Shown: positions 11,965 to 24,600 of the stretch, one piece after another
How positions within the stretch are numbered: position 1 is the first letter of the stretch
Layout: the number at the start of each line of letters is the position of its first letter
Assembly (NCBI GenBank): GCA_028551475.1
Contig: CM052357.1
Location: 1,426,001 to 1,490,000 of the forward strand
Direction: 5' to 3'
Length of the DNA stretch: 64,000 nt
Source of the DNA: Casuarina equisetifolia
Lineage: Eukaryota; Streptophyta; Magnoliopsida; Fagales; Casuarinaceae
Program-made: the position numbers and the translations under genes
The notes under the pieces: generated by a model
Databases searched by the model: none
What the model was told of the DNA's origin: nothing
The model's input: only the letters and a program-made list of their open reading frames with translations

Positions 11965-14628
11965 TCGAACCTCCGGCACGCGTCGGGTCCAGATTTTGTC
12001 ACTGACGGTGACAGCGACATGTATATTCGAGCTGTCTTTTTCTTTTCTTTTCTTTTTTTCCGCCTTTTCTTTCACGAATGGCTACGTGACATTTTTATAT
12101 GCTTTTAGGACACACATGGGTTTTACGTAATTACGCGGGAACATATAACCAGTGTACATGGGCATTGTGGAGAAAGGCAGGAAAAACCTCAATTAGAAGA
12201 AAAAGTGGAATACAGAGGTGTTTTATGTTAAAATGAAGTAGTAGAAGTTTCTTATTGTCCAAATCCTAGTTATGTTCTCTATTTTCAAGAAACATATACA
12301 ACATTCTTATAAATTTTATTAATAATTACAAGACTAAATAAAATAACCATACTTTGGAGAATCTAATAACCTACTTGCATTATCATTTATGTACAAACTT
12401 AAGCACAAAAACATAGTCCATACTATTTTGTAAAGGCCATTTTATATGACAAAACTCTCATGTTGCTTAATCTCACTTAGAGTCTCTCTTCATAAAAGAT
12501 AAGTTCTTACTTAAGGCTTTCTAACATATCAAAAATATCAAGTCTTAAATAGAAGGTATAGGATCTTTTTGTTTAATTACAAAAGGAACATGAAGTTTGA
12601 TATTAAATTTTTTCTAGGCTAGTTTGTTGACTGGATATCTCAAGGCACCAAAATATATGGAAACTTTCCATCTATAAAGTGGAATCATTAATCTAATCAA
12701 GTTTTACTCTATGGAGTTGATATTTTGATGGATATTCTTCAAACCATTCCTTATTCCCTCATTTTTTAAGCCAAAGAAAGCACCATCAAAATGGCTATGG
12801 AGTCCTAGCTAAATCAACTTTCTAAACCTACGAATGAGTCACATCAAACTAGTCCATAATCTCCTCGAATGCTTACACATTTAGATACAACGATCTCCCA
12901 AAAAAGCAAGATGTTTTTCTATGTTTCCATACTTAGTGTACGATAATCTAGAATCCAAAGGCCATTAGCATAGCTTTAAGGAAAATAACAACAAAACCTC
13001 AAAGAGGGCATCGAGAGAATTGCCTGCCGTGATTCAGCATGGTTCCACGCCATCGACCATCCCACAACTTGCTGTTTTCATCACTTCAACGATATCGTTT
13101 CATGAGTCCTATGCCAAAAAGGAAGAAGAAGACACAAACCCTAGCCAGTCCCTTCTGCATGAGACAAGCCTGCTCGTTGCCGTCGAAGACCAACCATATC
13201 AAGGACCAACCACGGTTGTTTCCATCTCGGGAAAGAGGGAACAGCCTTGCGGATTACGTGTTCGTCTCTTGTTTCTATAAATAGACTTTGAGTTTGGAAA
13301 GAGCATCAGGAAAACGCACCATTTTGAATGATTAATGGGCAGTTTAACATCGTGATCATGACTTCAAATCCTGGAGTTTGGATCTCGATCCTTGAAACTC
13401 GAAACCTACAAGAAAGGAGAATATTTAGCTGGGTAGGTTTAGCTAGAAAAGCATACATTTCCCACGAATTCCGTCGCATTTAGAAGCAAGTTGATTTGGT
13501 GATCTCGTCTCTTCCAGTAACTTCCCAGGAAATCCACTTCCATGCGGCGGGTGACGGTGGAGGAGAATAAAATATTGGTTGTGGAGTCATAATTAGAATG
13601 GCCGAAATTATGATTATTTTCATGCGCATGGGCGGTGGGAGAAATAAATTATTAGTTTTGGGACTATAATTAGGAATAAAATATGGCTTTTTCGTGTGCT
13701 AGGTGGACTACAGGGGAAATAAATTATTAGTTACGGAAATTCATAATTTAAAATAAGGATAATATGGTCATTTTGTTGACATAAGTGCAAATTCATCTTT
13801 TTACAATCAAAATATTAAGATAAGCCTATAAGAATGAAAGAAAAGAAAATAATTTTAAAATGCCTTTTATATTCTTCTAGATTTAAAAAACACTTGAAAT
13901 ATAGACAACACAAAAATCTTTAAGGTCCCTAAAGATTTTGTCCATCCAATTTTGAAAAACTTGAGGGACTATATTAAATTTAAAGAGTATTACATCCTAA
14001 TGATAATATTCTCTTGAAGTACTAAAAGTTGTTAAGGATTTAGACTCCTCATAATTGTATTTGCTAAAACCTAATGTACAATCAAACTTATTAAAATATT
14101 TTGATTCCTTAATTTGATTAACTAAGACATTTTTAAGGAATAAAATAATCTTTTATAGTTTATGATTATTTTATTTTTTCCTCTTCTAAATACCAACAAA
14201 GCTATTCTTAAGAAAATATATTACTAAATATAAACATAAGTTATTCCTAACTAGGTAAATCACTGTAAAAGGTGAATGATTAAATGTAAGTGATTTTGAA
14301 AACTCAAGTGGATAAGTAGAGTTTAATATATCAGAACTAAGGAAACAAGTTACTAAGTGTAAATATAACTTAATCCAAACGAGGTAAATCTTCCATCTCT
14401 TTTCGCATACGTAAAGTTGCTAAATGACCCTTATCTCCAACATGAATCCCGCCGGCATAAAGTGGGAGCAGGAGTCTAAGCATCCATGGCCGTGATTGTC
14501 CTTTCAAGGTCGTACCTTTCACCACTTTTTTAATCATAATTAGACTATGCATCATTGGATAATAATAATTTAGTTGAAATCAAAGCCAAAAAGCGTGTAT
14601 AAAGGGCAACTGGTGTTTTTTTTTTTTT
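11965..14628. other. Intergenic, PINOID 3' flank
   Basis: The first 200-300 bp should contain the PINOID 3' UTR. The rest is AT-rich. A more balanced stretch at 13000-13300 has two overlapping 80-90 codon ORFs without recognisable motifs, so I do not call a gene. Confidence 0.55.
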
Positions 14629-14737
14629 GCAGAGGCCGAGGTTGCAGAAGGTACTGAAGGAACCATCTCGGGTAAACGCGCCACCAGGGCTCTGAGCAGC
14701 ACCGACGAACCATCAAGCTCCGAAGATGCGTCGTGAG
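14629..14737 (+). other. Orphan terminal-exon-like segment
   Basis: A poly-T tract and TGCAG form a textbook acceptor. One frame then stays open for about 35 codons with coding-like composition (AEVAEGTEGTISGKRATRAL, then SSTDEPSSSEDAS) and ends at TGA. The Ser/Asp/Glu-rich ending resembles a real protein C-terminus. No upstream exon on the plus strand is recognisable, so it may be a fragment, or it may be chance. Confidence 0.25.
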
Positions 14738-14783
14738 CACCCAACGAGAGGAAGAAGACGAAGGATTGAGAAGGGAAAGGAGC

Positions 14784-14806
14784 GGGAGTGGGAGTGGGAG
14801 TGGGGG
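14784..14806 (+). other. Potential G-quadruplex motif (GGGAGT repeats)
   Basis: Three consecutive GGGAGT units are followed by GGGGG, giving four G-runs separated by AGT loops. This satisfies the usual intramolecular G-quadruplex pattern. It lies in a GC-rich 14.65-15.0 kb stretch with no supported gene. Confidence 0.6.
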
Positions 14807-15009
14807 AGCCCAAGTGACAACACATGGAGCTGTCCATGTGACCACCTGCCAACCAGGCAGCCATACCAGCTCAACTTTAAAGCTTTGTCCCCCTCCGATG
14901 CCCCACCAGACACCAGCTGCCCCACCTCGATCAATGGGAATGACCCACGTAGCAGATGCTTTCCATAGAGTCCCCCCATTTGTGGCTCCTTCATGGCTCC
15001 ATTAGTGCA

Positions 15010-17150
15010 TGCCTTGCATGTGCCGTTAGCTTGGTTTGTTTGTGACTCGAGGAGGGTAGCAGAGGGCAGAGCAATTTGAAGGAAAGTGGATGATGATGAT
15101 GATGGCCATCAATGATGGAAGGGGTTGAGGGAACAAAAGCAAAGAAAAGAAAAGAAATGAAATGTAAGACGAAAAGGTTGAGAATGATTTAGGGATGAAA
15201 AGAAAAGAAGACAAAACATGGTATGATTGCAGACACAGGAATAATGGAGTAAATAGCGATGGGTGTTTGATTCCATTAAGTATCTATGATATTTTGAATA
15301 CAAAGGATATTAGAGTTAACTGTAGAGCTAAAGGTAAAAAAAACAAAGATAAAATAATCATATTTGTTTGAATGGTATCTTCGTTCAATAGTGTTGGGTT
15401 TAAAAAATTTGAATAAATAGAATGAATTTTATGTGTGAGCAATTACAAACGAAAAGAGATTTTTTTTTTTCACTCAAACACTCAAACTCATATATTCAAG
15501 TATTAAATTTAGTACTTTTTAACTTAACTAATAACTTGTTAATAAAATAAATTATTATTGAGAAAATGTGAGATTTTTAAAATAAGTTTATAATTTAACT
15601 TAAAAGTTAGTTTGTAAATTAGAATCATATCTTTTTTATTTAATTTTTTTTTGTCACTTTCCGCTAATGAAACATATATTAAATTCAAGATTGAATGAGA
15701 AAAAATAAGTACTCATTTGAACACTGAATATATCTAAATAAGTCAAAGTTAAACAATAGGTAGGTAGACTAAATCAATCTAAACTCTAACATCTTATGAA
15801 AAATAGATTCTTAAGTTGTATTACTCGGGTATTGTGTAATGTTCATTGCACGATCTGGATGACATCTCAACATCAATGAAATGCTCAACGTGGATGAAAA
15901 CCAGCACTCTCCCTTCCCGTCCCCCCTCTCCGAATATAAAAAGCAAAAAGGTGGAAAAGGACGACCTGTGCCGAGTGTTACAATCAGCACAAGCTTTAAT
16001 TATGTCTGTGAGATGAAGTCAAACTATTCTTATTGAATAAAGGATCATCGTTCATTGTGAAGAATGCCTGACCCAAACAAAGTCTTCCCAAATCTCTCCT
16101 ACCCATGAATATCTTTTTTTAACCTTGAGAAGAAGAGTACCATCTCAGTTATGATCGAGCAGAAAAGACTGCCAGCTATGGCCAGTCCTACATGTTTGAG
16201 TCTGCATGAAGTGTAAAAATCGAAGTCAGATCTTCAGATTGAACATCTTCACCTAACACACAAAAAATTTTGTGCACATTTTGGATATCCCCGGCCGACA
16301 TGTTAGCCTTCGTGATGGTCGGTCGATTTTTATAATAATGCTGCCCATCTACTTATGATCCTTCCATAGATTAAAAGTTGAAATTTCAAATCTTTTTTTT
16401 TGGTTCAACTTTATCATTATGGTACAAATGATGTTAAGAAATTCATTGTTATATAAAAAGTTGAGCCTAGAAAGATATATCCATATTTAACTATATATAT
16501 ATATATATCCATACTTAATAATATAAAAAAAATTAAAATATATTACATACTTATGAAACTGCATTGTATTAAAAATGCAAGTAAATTGAAAATATTTATC
16601 TATTTTTTTATCCATCAAGAGAATCCTAGAAAATAATGGTCTTCTATGGAATAATATGTATTTAGAGGCTAATTTGGGTCAAGAGAACGCTTTTTAAAAA
16701 AATTATTATGACTTGTACACTTAAACTCACACATATAAGATGTCAATTCTAAATTTTACTATTAAAATTCTTACTAACTCATTATTGAACTAATAAACTA
16801 AATGCTTGAGTCAAGAGATTACATTAGGCCCACATTCCACTTTCATTAATGATATATTAATTTGGTCAATTTCAACGAATAATTTCTTATAGTTTAAATT
16901 TTTAATATTATCAATTTATTAGTAGTTCAATAAAATCACTAACAGTATGAGATTTCTTTTGTTTCCAAGGTTTTAGGTTGGTCGTTCATTTTTTACTGTT
17001 CTTTTACTTAATTAAAAATAATAAATTGATTGAAACTGAGATTTCATCTCAAATATTTCTTAAAACATTATTTTGATGCAATTAAAGACAGCTTAATAAG
17101 ATTTCAATTTTTTCTAATAAATAAAATAAAAATTTCCGTATTCCAAGCTT
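15010..17150. other. Intergenic, AT-rich with dispersed repeat copies
   Basis: No gene was recognised. The stretch contains two copies of the AT-rich repeat (15460-15545, 16700-16870), a (TA)n run near 16491-16508 and homopolymer tracts. Confidence 0.6.
16700..16965. repeat. MITE-like element with inverted arms (candidate)
   Basis: The left part carries the repeat text ending ATTATTGAACTAATAAACTA. The right part, read on the minus strand, carries TTTTATTGAACTACTAATAA and a similar ATCTCATACTGTTAGTG stretch. The two halves are therefore diverged inverted copies around a central spacer, which suits a MITE or a nested pair. Ends and target duplication are not resolved. Confidence 0.35.
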
Positions 17151-17159
17151 GATTCTCGA

Positions 17160-17520
17160 TGTTCTGTCACGTAACGCGTGGGGGTCGGTGATGGGAGAGC
17201 GGGAAGCGCGGCTGCCGATGGCAAAGGACGATTAATTCAAACGGCTATTCGCTACGTCATTGGCGGCTCAGGCGCTGCCAAAGACGGCGTCGCACGCGCA
17301 GCTGCCGCTTCGACATAAATAAAAGGTCATGTGGGCCACGTGGGGGGAGCGTGTGGCAGGACTTGCCGGCTACTGAGAGTAGGGGCCGTAGTCTTACGTG
17401 GCCTAGGAGCGTTGATTCTGAGAGGAAATTGAAGATAAGCGCATAGGCCTGAAGCTATGGTCTACGCGCTGGAGTTGTCCAAACAGTCCTTCATTACGTA
17501 GTCAACAAGGCAGCAGTGCT
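17160..17520. promoter_or_regulatory. CpG-rich block without an ORF
   Basis: This ~360-bp stretch is far richer in G, C and CpG than its AT-rich flanks. It contains ACGTGG-type boxes near 17335 and 17395 and a perfect 8-bp inverted repeat GGCAGCAG/CTGCTGCC near 17510. No long reading frame or RNA gene was recognised. It may be a promoter or unmethylated regulatory island of an unannotated transcript. Confidence 0.35.
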
Positions 17521-17529
17521 GCTGCCACT

Positions 17530-18814
17530 GATTTCAATGCCTTGTTAGACGAAAATTGCTTGGCTTTTCAGGCCCCATCTGCTACCTGACGAGGAGATAT
17601 AGAATCTGCAGAAGCTTTTATGTTATTTGTAACTAAAAAGTTTGACAACTCTTTATCAAAATATGGATAAGAAACATGAATAAACATAGAGGAAGTGGGG
17701 AAGTTGGGTGTTGAACCTAGAGTTTTGGTTCAAAATAATGAGTTCTAGTTGAAGGACATGCCTTTTGATAAGTAGGAAATAAGTTGTGTAAATTTAATTT
17801 CATAAAATTTTTCATACTTTATAATGCATATTGTTATTAGTATTAAAGCAATTCTTAAATTCATATAATGATCATTGATTCTCTACTTAGAATTTATATG
17901 TATTGAGTTATCAAAGTTATTTTCTTTTGTTAAAATTCTGTCTTTACTTATTATAGGAGTTTGTAAATGATATAACAAGCAAGATTTCTTAAAACCCCAT
18001 ACTTATTCACAGCTTCAAAATTATCATTTTACTTTTATTATTATTTTAACTCCATAATTAACACATACCTTTACGTAACTTTTGATTTAAAAAAAGAAAA
18101 GAACCTATTGTAACTTTATATTCAAGGGAATAAAGAAAGGCTCATCATGAACAATGCAGTTAATTATGGTAAACAGGGGAAATTCTTTTTCCCCTTTGAT
18201 AAAGTTAAAATCATGTAGTCTACATGATCTTTTAGCAGGGTAAGTGACATATTCGTATGACGTGGTTACATATATTACCGGTCAACCTTTTGCACGATGT
18301 GACCAACTTTGGATATCAAGCAAATTTCATAGCACAATGATCATACGTGCTTTTATCTAGTTTCTAATATTTAAGGCAAGTTTACTGATCTTTTCTCTTT
18401 GGACTACATTTCCATTTCTTAAGTTTGCTCAAGATAATCAGCTGGTAAAAAATAAGTAAACATGGCTAAATACGCATATTATGTTTAGACACTATCACAC
18501 AGCTTCTGCTATGTCATCTGCCTGGTAGCTCAATGGAGCAAACGGGGACCCCAGCCTGAGACACCAACCCCCTCCTTTGCTCAAAAAAATTATTTTCGTT
18601 ATTTTGCCTTCCAAATCCAGGATGTGAGAGAGCATTATATGAGAAGGAAAGAGTCACTGAAAGATAAATGCAGCTTTTCGTTCATGGTATTTGCAGGGGC
18701 AGATGCGAAAAAAGACTGCAATCCAAAGAAACTAGCAATTACCATACTGAACTCTGGTAGTATAAGCATATTAGCAGACAAGACTAAGGCGGCGCAGCCC
18801 ACGAGTCACTCCAC
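17530..18814. other. Intergenic, downstream of F-box copy A
   Basis: The sequence is AT-rich with no gene recognised. The last 200 bp or so, adjacent to the stop of copy A, is likely its 3' UTR. A short stretch near 18525-18590 has a tRNA A-box-like string but no matching B-box. Confidence 0.55.
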
Positions 18815-21295
18815 TTAATAAGCTGTGAAGTCATCGTATTGGAAGAAGTCATCGTTGTCAGAGAAATTGCTGTCACCTGAGAATCCATAGTATCCGTCGT
18901 TACCAGAGAAGTGATCAATGTCGGACAACCCGGATGGATTGTATTCATCCGATCCATAATCGCCTGGAAATTCAAATTCAGAGCCATCAGTGGGTTCATG
19001 GGGACGCCGATAGTCTTTGATCTGTTCAGAACATCTCTGTCCCAAGCTCCCTGCAAGAGCGAGATTGGTACATAGCCGGAGGTCAAGTGATTCAAGGTGA
19101 GGACAGCCATCGAGGATGGCCTGCAAGCCTTCGTTAGTCAGCTTGTTACCACAAAGCTGGAGGTAACGCAATTCAGGCATGTTCTTTCCAATAGCAAGTG
19201 CCTCATCATCACACAATTCAGGCATGTTAAATCTAAACCTGGGGCTCTTGAATTTGAGTGATTTCAGAAGGGGGCAACTGCGTCCAAGAGCTTCCAGAGG
19301 TTCTTTTGATAAGGAATTATACGAAATGTCAAGCTCCTCTAACAAAGGAAGTTTTGACGCCACTTCACTCAATCCTTCGTCAGAAATGCCATGGCAATCT
19401 ACAAATCGCAGGCGTTTGATCTGACTTGAACTGTTAATATACCATGAAAAGAAACAATAAATATGGACCAGCGGTCATCAAAACATAAGCAAACACAAAT
19501 ATGTGAAAGACAACTCATTGTTTGAGTAAAGAGATTGAAGATCTGCCACCGCATGGAGTGCAGGCATGACCCGTATTTCAGCCATCTACAAAACCTAACT
19601 TGCTAACGTCTCAAGTGCAAGCAAACTACCAAATTTTATACCTGTTAATAGAAAGCACGGTCTAAAGGTTGTTTATCACATATATTCTTCATAACATAAA
19701 TAAGCATAACCTTAGATGTTGCTGATCCTTTCATGAAACTAACCTTTCTTTAATACAATCTTACTACATACAAAAATTCTACCCATGCCACGATCTTAGA
19801 GACGTCAATGCTGCACCATTTACATCTAATCAACATAGACCAAGGTTATAAATCTTTGATTTAAAAATGAAGAAGTGAAAACCACATGCCCTGATCCTTC
19901 AACGACTGAACTGTCAGCTGAACTGTTATTACGCATTTATTACGCAAAGGTAGACTGAACTGTTAGCTGACCCAAAGTCACTTCCATACCATCCACTGAT
20001 AATGGATTTAATGGTGCTGCAATAAACCACTCGCGGTGCACAAGATTTTCACTCCCATGAAAAAAAATCACTCATGTTGGTGAGCCAATTTCATTCATAC
20101 CGTCCATTGATTATGCACAAGATTCTCTTCCATGAAAACAGAAAAAAAGGAAAAAAGAAAAAAGAGAAAAGAAAAAGAAAGAAAGCTTCAAGTCCATATG
20201 GGGGCATATATTGTATAACGTATGCACACCAAGTAAAATAAAAATTTCGGGGTCATGAACATTTACCGAACCCAAAAGTGATTTCAATCAGGCAGGTACA
20301 ATTAAGCACAAAGAGGACAACGCATATGTGTTCACCTTAGTGATTTAGTTGTCTTAAGTTAGAATAAGTAAAATGAAGATCACAGGCAACGAAAAAGCTT
20401 TTCAACAAGCAGATGAAGAAATTTCGGATGCTTATAGGAAGAACACAGAGTCAAGTACAGCAAGACAGGCAAACAATGCACAAGAATTCCATCTTGATCG
20501 ACGATAGATATCAAAATTAAGAAGAAAGAATGGTTCAGAACCTACATGGACTCGACGCGACAGGCTTGCAAGCCAACTCCCCTAAAATTGTGGCTCAATC
20601 GAAGCCCGACCAAGCTTGAACCCTTACATTTCACAGTGCCAAGCTCAAACTGTCGGCTATTACACTCAAATTCCGAGAAGCCAACAACCTCGGGTTGTCT
20701 CGCTAAAATAAAAATGAAATTAGGAATCAAAATTCTAAACCCTCCTAGCAATTGTAACACCCACAAGATGTCAAAATACTCCAAAAATTAAACATAATTG
20801 GCACAGGATGCAACAAATGATAAGCACAAATATCCCAACCGACCAAGAACCCTAAAAAATTTTGAGCAAAAATTCTTGCTGTACTAACGAAAGGGCCCTG
20901 AATTCGCAACCTATATGGCTAGCGCATAATTCAAACCAAATTGAAATTAATAAATTAATAAATAAAAATAATTACCTATCAACGATGTACTTAAGGAGCT
21001 CGTCAGTGCCGAATTTCTCAATGCGGACATCGACCAACTGGCCGCAGCTGCGATCGACGGCATGGCGGCACATCAACTCGAGGTCGCAATCGACGAAGAA
21101 GTTTTCGGGGTCGCTCATGTCGATGGAGCGCCACATGGACGGGTCGCGGCAGAGCTTGTACCACGGTGAGCACACCTTCTGCGCGCTCGTCAGGATCTCG
21201 AAGGCGCCCAGTCTCAGCAGGATTGAGGACGTGATGTCCTGCGGCAGCTCTAGCCAGTTGCGGAACTCGTTGTCGTGGTCTGCAGGAGGGTCCAT
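18815..21295 (-). CDS. SKIP19-like F-box/LRR protein, copy A (intact)
   Basis: Exons 21295..20976 and 19430..18815 join in phase 2 (GATAG|GTAATT donor, TTAACAG acceptor) to give 311 residues. Residues 15-60 form the F-box (LPQDITSSILLRLGAFEIL...VCSPWYKLCRDPSMW). The region after it (CRHAVDRSCGQLVDVRI...GTDELLKYIVD) and the LRRs (LRFVDCHGISDEGL, KLPLLEELDISYNSL, CPLLKSLKF, ALAIGKNMPELRYLQLCGN, LTNEGLQAILDGCPHLESLD) match the Arabidopsis SKIP19 family. F-box proteins of this type bind SKP1/ASK and recruit substrates to SCF ubiquitin ligases; the substrate is unknown. This is the longest copy. Its C-terminus is a 50-60 residue Asp/Gly/Ser/Tyr-rich acidic tail (GDYGSDEY..., FSDNDDFFQYDD) that the other copies lack or have cut short. 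It stands first in the array and is probably the ancestral, functional member. Confidence 0.93.
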
Positions 21296-21463
21296 CGAGA
21301 GATTTTCTCGGAAAACCCAGGATCTTCCAGGAGAATGGAGTATCGTCGGCTATACGATTTGGGTTCAGAGTGGAAAAATGGGGGGTTCGGGAATGTGCTT
21401 ATGCTGTTGCCGGTCTCCGGAGTCAATTTTTATTTTTATTTTTATTTTCCATTATTACCCTCG

Positions 21464-21471
21464 TCTTTATA
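21464..21471 (-). promoter_or_regulatory. Probable TATA box of F-box copy A
   Basis: TTTATAAAG on the minus strand lies about 170 bp upstream of the copy A start codon. Confidence 0.4.
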
Positions 21472-21689
21472 AATAATGGCCGATAAATCCTTGCCATTCT
21501 TTTTTTTTTTTTTTTTTTTTTCTCATACACATCCAGGAGAAAAAAGGAAACTTGAATCCACAGTTGGTAAGACTGCGAGTCAGGGTTTGCCACTCAGATT
21601 ACTAATTCAAGATATGATCCAACAATTTCAAAATTTTGTTTGTTTAGAAGTTTTAAGATTACATGATGTATATTACACTAATGATTAAT

Positions 21690-24600
21690 CACAATTTTGC
21701 TTTTTATATCTATAATTCAATATTATACAGAATGTTTTACACAACTAGTTAGAGTTAATATGAAAAGGTTAATATAATTACAATAAAATAGAGCTTAATT
21801 TGTATCCTCAATATGAGATTATTATATAAATTAATATTAATATTCAAAATAAGACAAGTATATATCAAAGTAGAAAAACATCTATATTAAATGGTTTATC
21901 ATTTTTATACCATTTCAACCTAATATGTTATTGACAAAGACGATGAATTTAACCTTCGTGCTTTCCTTTCGACAGGAAACCAATATAACAATTTTAATTC
22001 AGATGTATTTATGATACAAAATTTTTGAAATTGAAAGGAAACTATACAAGAAAATGGTTAGGCCTTTTTGAATAAGTACTTTTGCCCGCAACATAAAGCT
22101 TTTAAGTTTGTGAAAACTATATCCACCTAACTTGCCAATTTTCATGGTAAAAAGATCAAACTTTTTTCTTAAAATGAATTTGTAAAAGAAAAAATAGTAA
22201 CTTCATTTAATAAATATTTATGAACTTGTTGTAAGTATAGTAAGTGACATTGGACTCAAGGTTGGCACAAAATGGAATAGATTTAGCCTATTCTAATACC
22301 AAGTTAGAAGGGTCTAACATAAAAGATAATTCAAAAGTTAGAGAGATAATTTTTTCATTTAAGTTTTATTATTAAGGATTGCATACTTAGCCTAATGTTT
22401 GCTCAAACATGAACATGTATGTAAGATGAAAGTCTCATACCAGAAACATGATTCTCCTATGGTAAAGTTTAAAATAAAAAAATACTCTAATTTTTGAGTT
22501 AATTTTTGAATTGGACTAAATCTTTTAAAAATATGACATTCTAATATCTTGATATTCATTTCTTAATTTTTTTAGCAAAAAAACTTGAAAATTGTATGAA
22601 ATATTTGAGAAATTACACCCTTTTTTTAGTACCTACATAATATCATTATCCACAATATCTTTTTAACATAAGACTCATAGCGTCTATAAATCCATATAAT
22701 TTAATTAGGAAAGATAACACCACATATATAGATATGTAAATGAGGTGGAACTAAAAAGTTAGTAGAACTCATTACCTCATAAAAATGACTTAAATGATTT
22801 ATGGTTTTACATTTGAAGGACATTTTGATCATTTGAGCATTATCTATTGCCTAATTTGTGTATATATTAACACCTACTACCACTTCTATATTTTAATAAG
22901 ACAAAAGAGACACAATATAACAAATGTAACTAGCATTCTTTACCAAGCACGATTTTGTCACTAATTTCTTGCAAATTTGGCATCTCAGTAGCCAAAGTTA
23001 TTCCAAAGTTATTCTAAAGTTATAGAAGTGAAGATTTTAGGATAAAAATCACATCACATGAAAGTCAAGTTTGGTATGTAATCTCATTTTCATGTTTAAA
23101 TAAAAACCCACTTTTGGACTTAGTTTGGCAATCTGAGTTTTTTTTTTTAAATTAGTTATTTTAGGAAAAGATATCATCACTTAGAAAAAGAATATCAAGT
23201 CAAGATAAAATAACATAAAATTTTTATTATCTCCAATAATTAAGAAAATCTTTCTACTTATATTATTTGCTTGAAGTAATTACATAAAGGGTACAGATAA
23301 TTTATGGTGCCAAACAAATTAAGTGTTTTTTTTCTTGCTTTGCTCATTTATCGTAATTATTTTATCATTAAAGATTTAAGAGTTCTATGAAAGTAATTGA
23401 CGCATCAATTGAGTAGACAGAAAATTTAGAAAAATAACACACGATAGATCCTAACATGTGTAGCCTTGGTGTTTCTTTTATGACATCATATTTTTCAAAC
23501 AATAAGATATATAAATCTAAAAAAAATGAGACTTTTAAATTCAAGTAATTCTTTGCTTGCTTTAAATCTACAACTCTAATTCTAAAGAAACAAAGAATCT
23601 AATTCTTAAGTCTTCTCAATATTTCTAATCTAACAAAAATATCCAACTAATAGAATTGCTAACTTTCTTTCTTGTTTCCATCACTCCTCTCCTTTTTCTC
23701 TTTCTTCCTTTCCTTTGCCCAACTCAATTCGTTTTTCAATTTTTAACAAAAAGAAAACGCAAGAGTTTCTACTTGGATTTTTTGTGACCTACTAGTCTCA
23801 CCAACATGGAAGCTTTGTCCAAATAAGCCAACTTCCACTAACATTCGGCTGCTTCTTCAGCGGATTTTTCATTTTCCATTGTCATAAATGGCAGAAGCCA
23901 ACCGAAGAAACCACCCTCTGAATTTGATTTTTTTTTTTTTGGTTAAAAGGCTTACCTTTTCATTCAAAATCTACTTATAAAAGAGAAACGCATACTTAGA
24001 TATAAAAAATATATAGCATAAGAAAGCTCACAACATGAACAAATCCAGGTAATCTTCTTAGTAAAATAACACCACAAATGTAGATATATAAGCTATATGA
24101 TAGTCCAATTTATAAGTGGTTGTAACAAATCCATTTGGGTAGCGGGTGGTAAGGTGAAAAAGTTGGAGTCTCTCTAGTGTGCGGTTTCCCGAGTCAAGCT
24201 CTATGTATTTATTTATTTCTTCATTTTTCGCAATTGTCAGTTACAGTTGTAAAGAATAGTTGTTAGAAAGGTAGTTTCTTTGTTTAATATCAATTTTAAT
24301 ATATTTTATACCCTTAAATACGAAGGATTAAAAACATTTAAGTATTTTTTAAATATTAATAATTTAAAAGGTATATATATCATCTCATGTAAATAAAATA
24401 TCAAATTAAGATAAAAATAATGTAAAGTTCATACTATTTTCAAGAGTAAGAAGAATGGCGGTTACAGAAAACCCTATTTGATTTCAAAGATGAAATTTCC
24501 CTACTTACTTGAATTCTGTACACAATTTTTACATATAACTAATCAATCGAACCTAATCAGGAAAATACAATTAATTATAATCAGATACAAGAAAATTAAG

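Noticed and set aside
13020-13284. Overlapping plus-strand ORFs of 86 and 81 codons
   Set aside because: Low-complexity and frame-overlapping, with no family resemblance and no upstream promoter signal.
18525-18592. tRNA-like string (TAGCTCAATGG) suggesting a tRNA gene or SINE
   Set aside because: The A-box resemblance is partial, no B-box GGTTCRANNCC lies at the right distance, and no cloverleaf can be drawn.
20542-20791. 80-codon ORFs inside the copy A intron
   Set aside because: The splice phase fits direct joining of exons 20976 and 19430, and the translated text has no LRR or F-box character.
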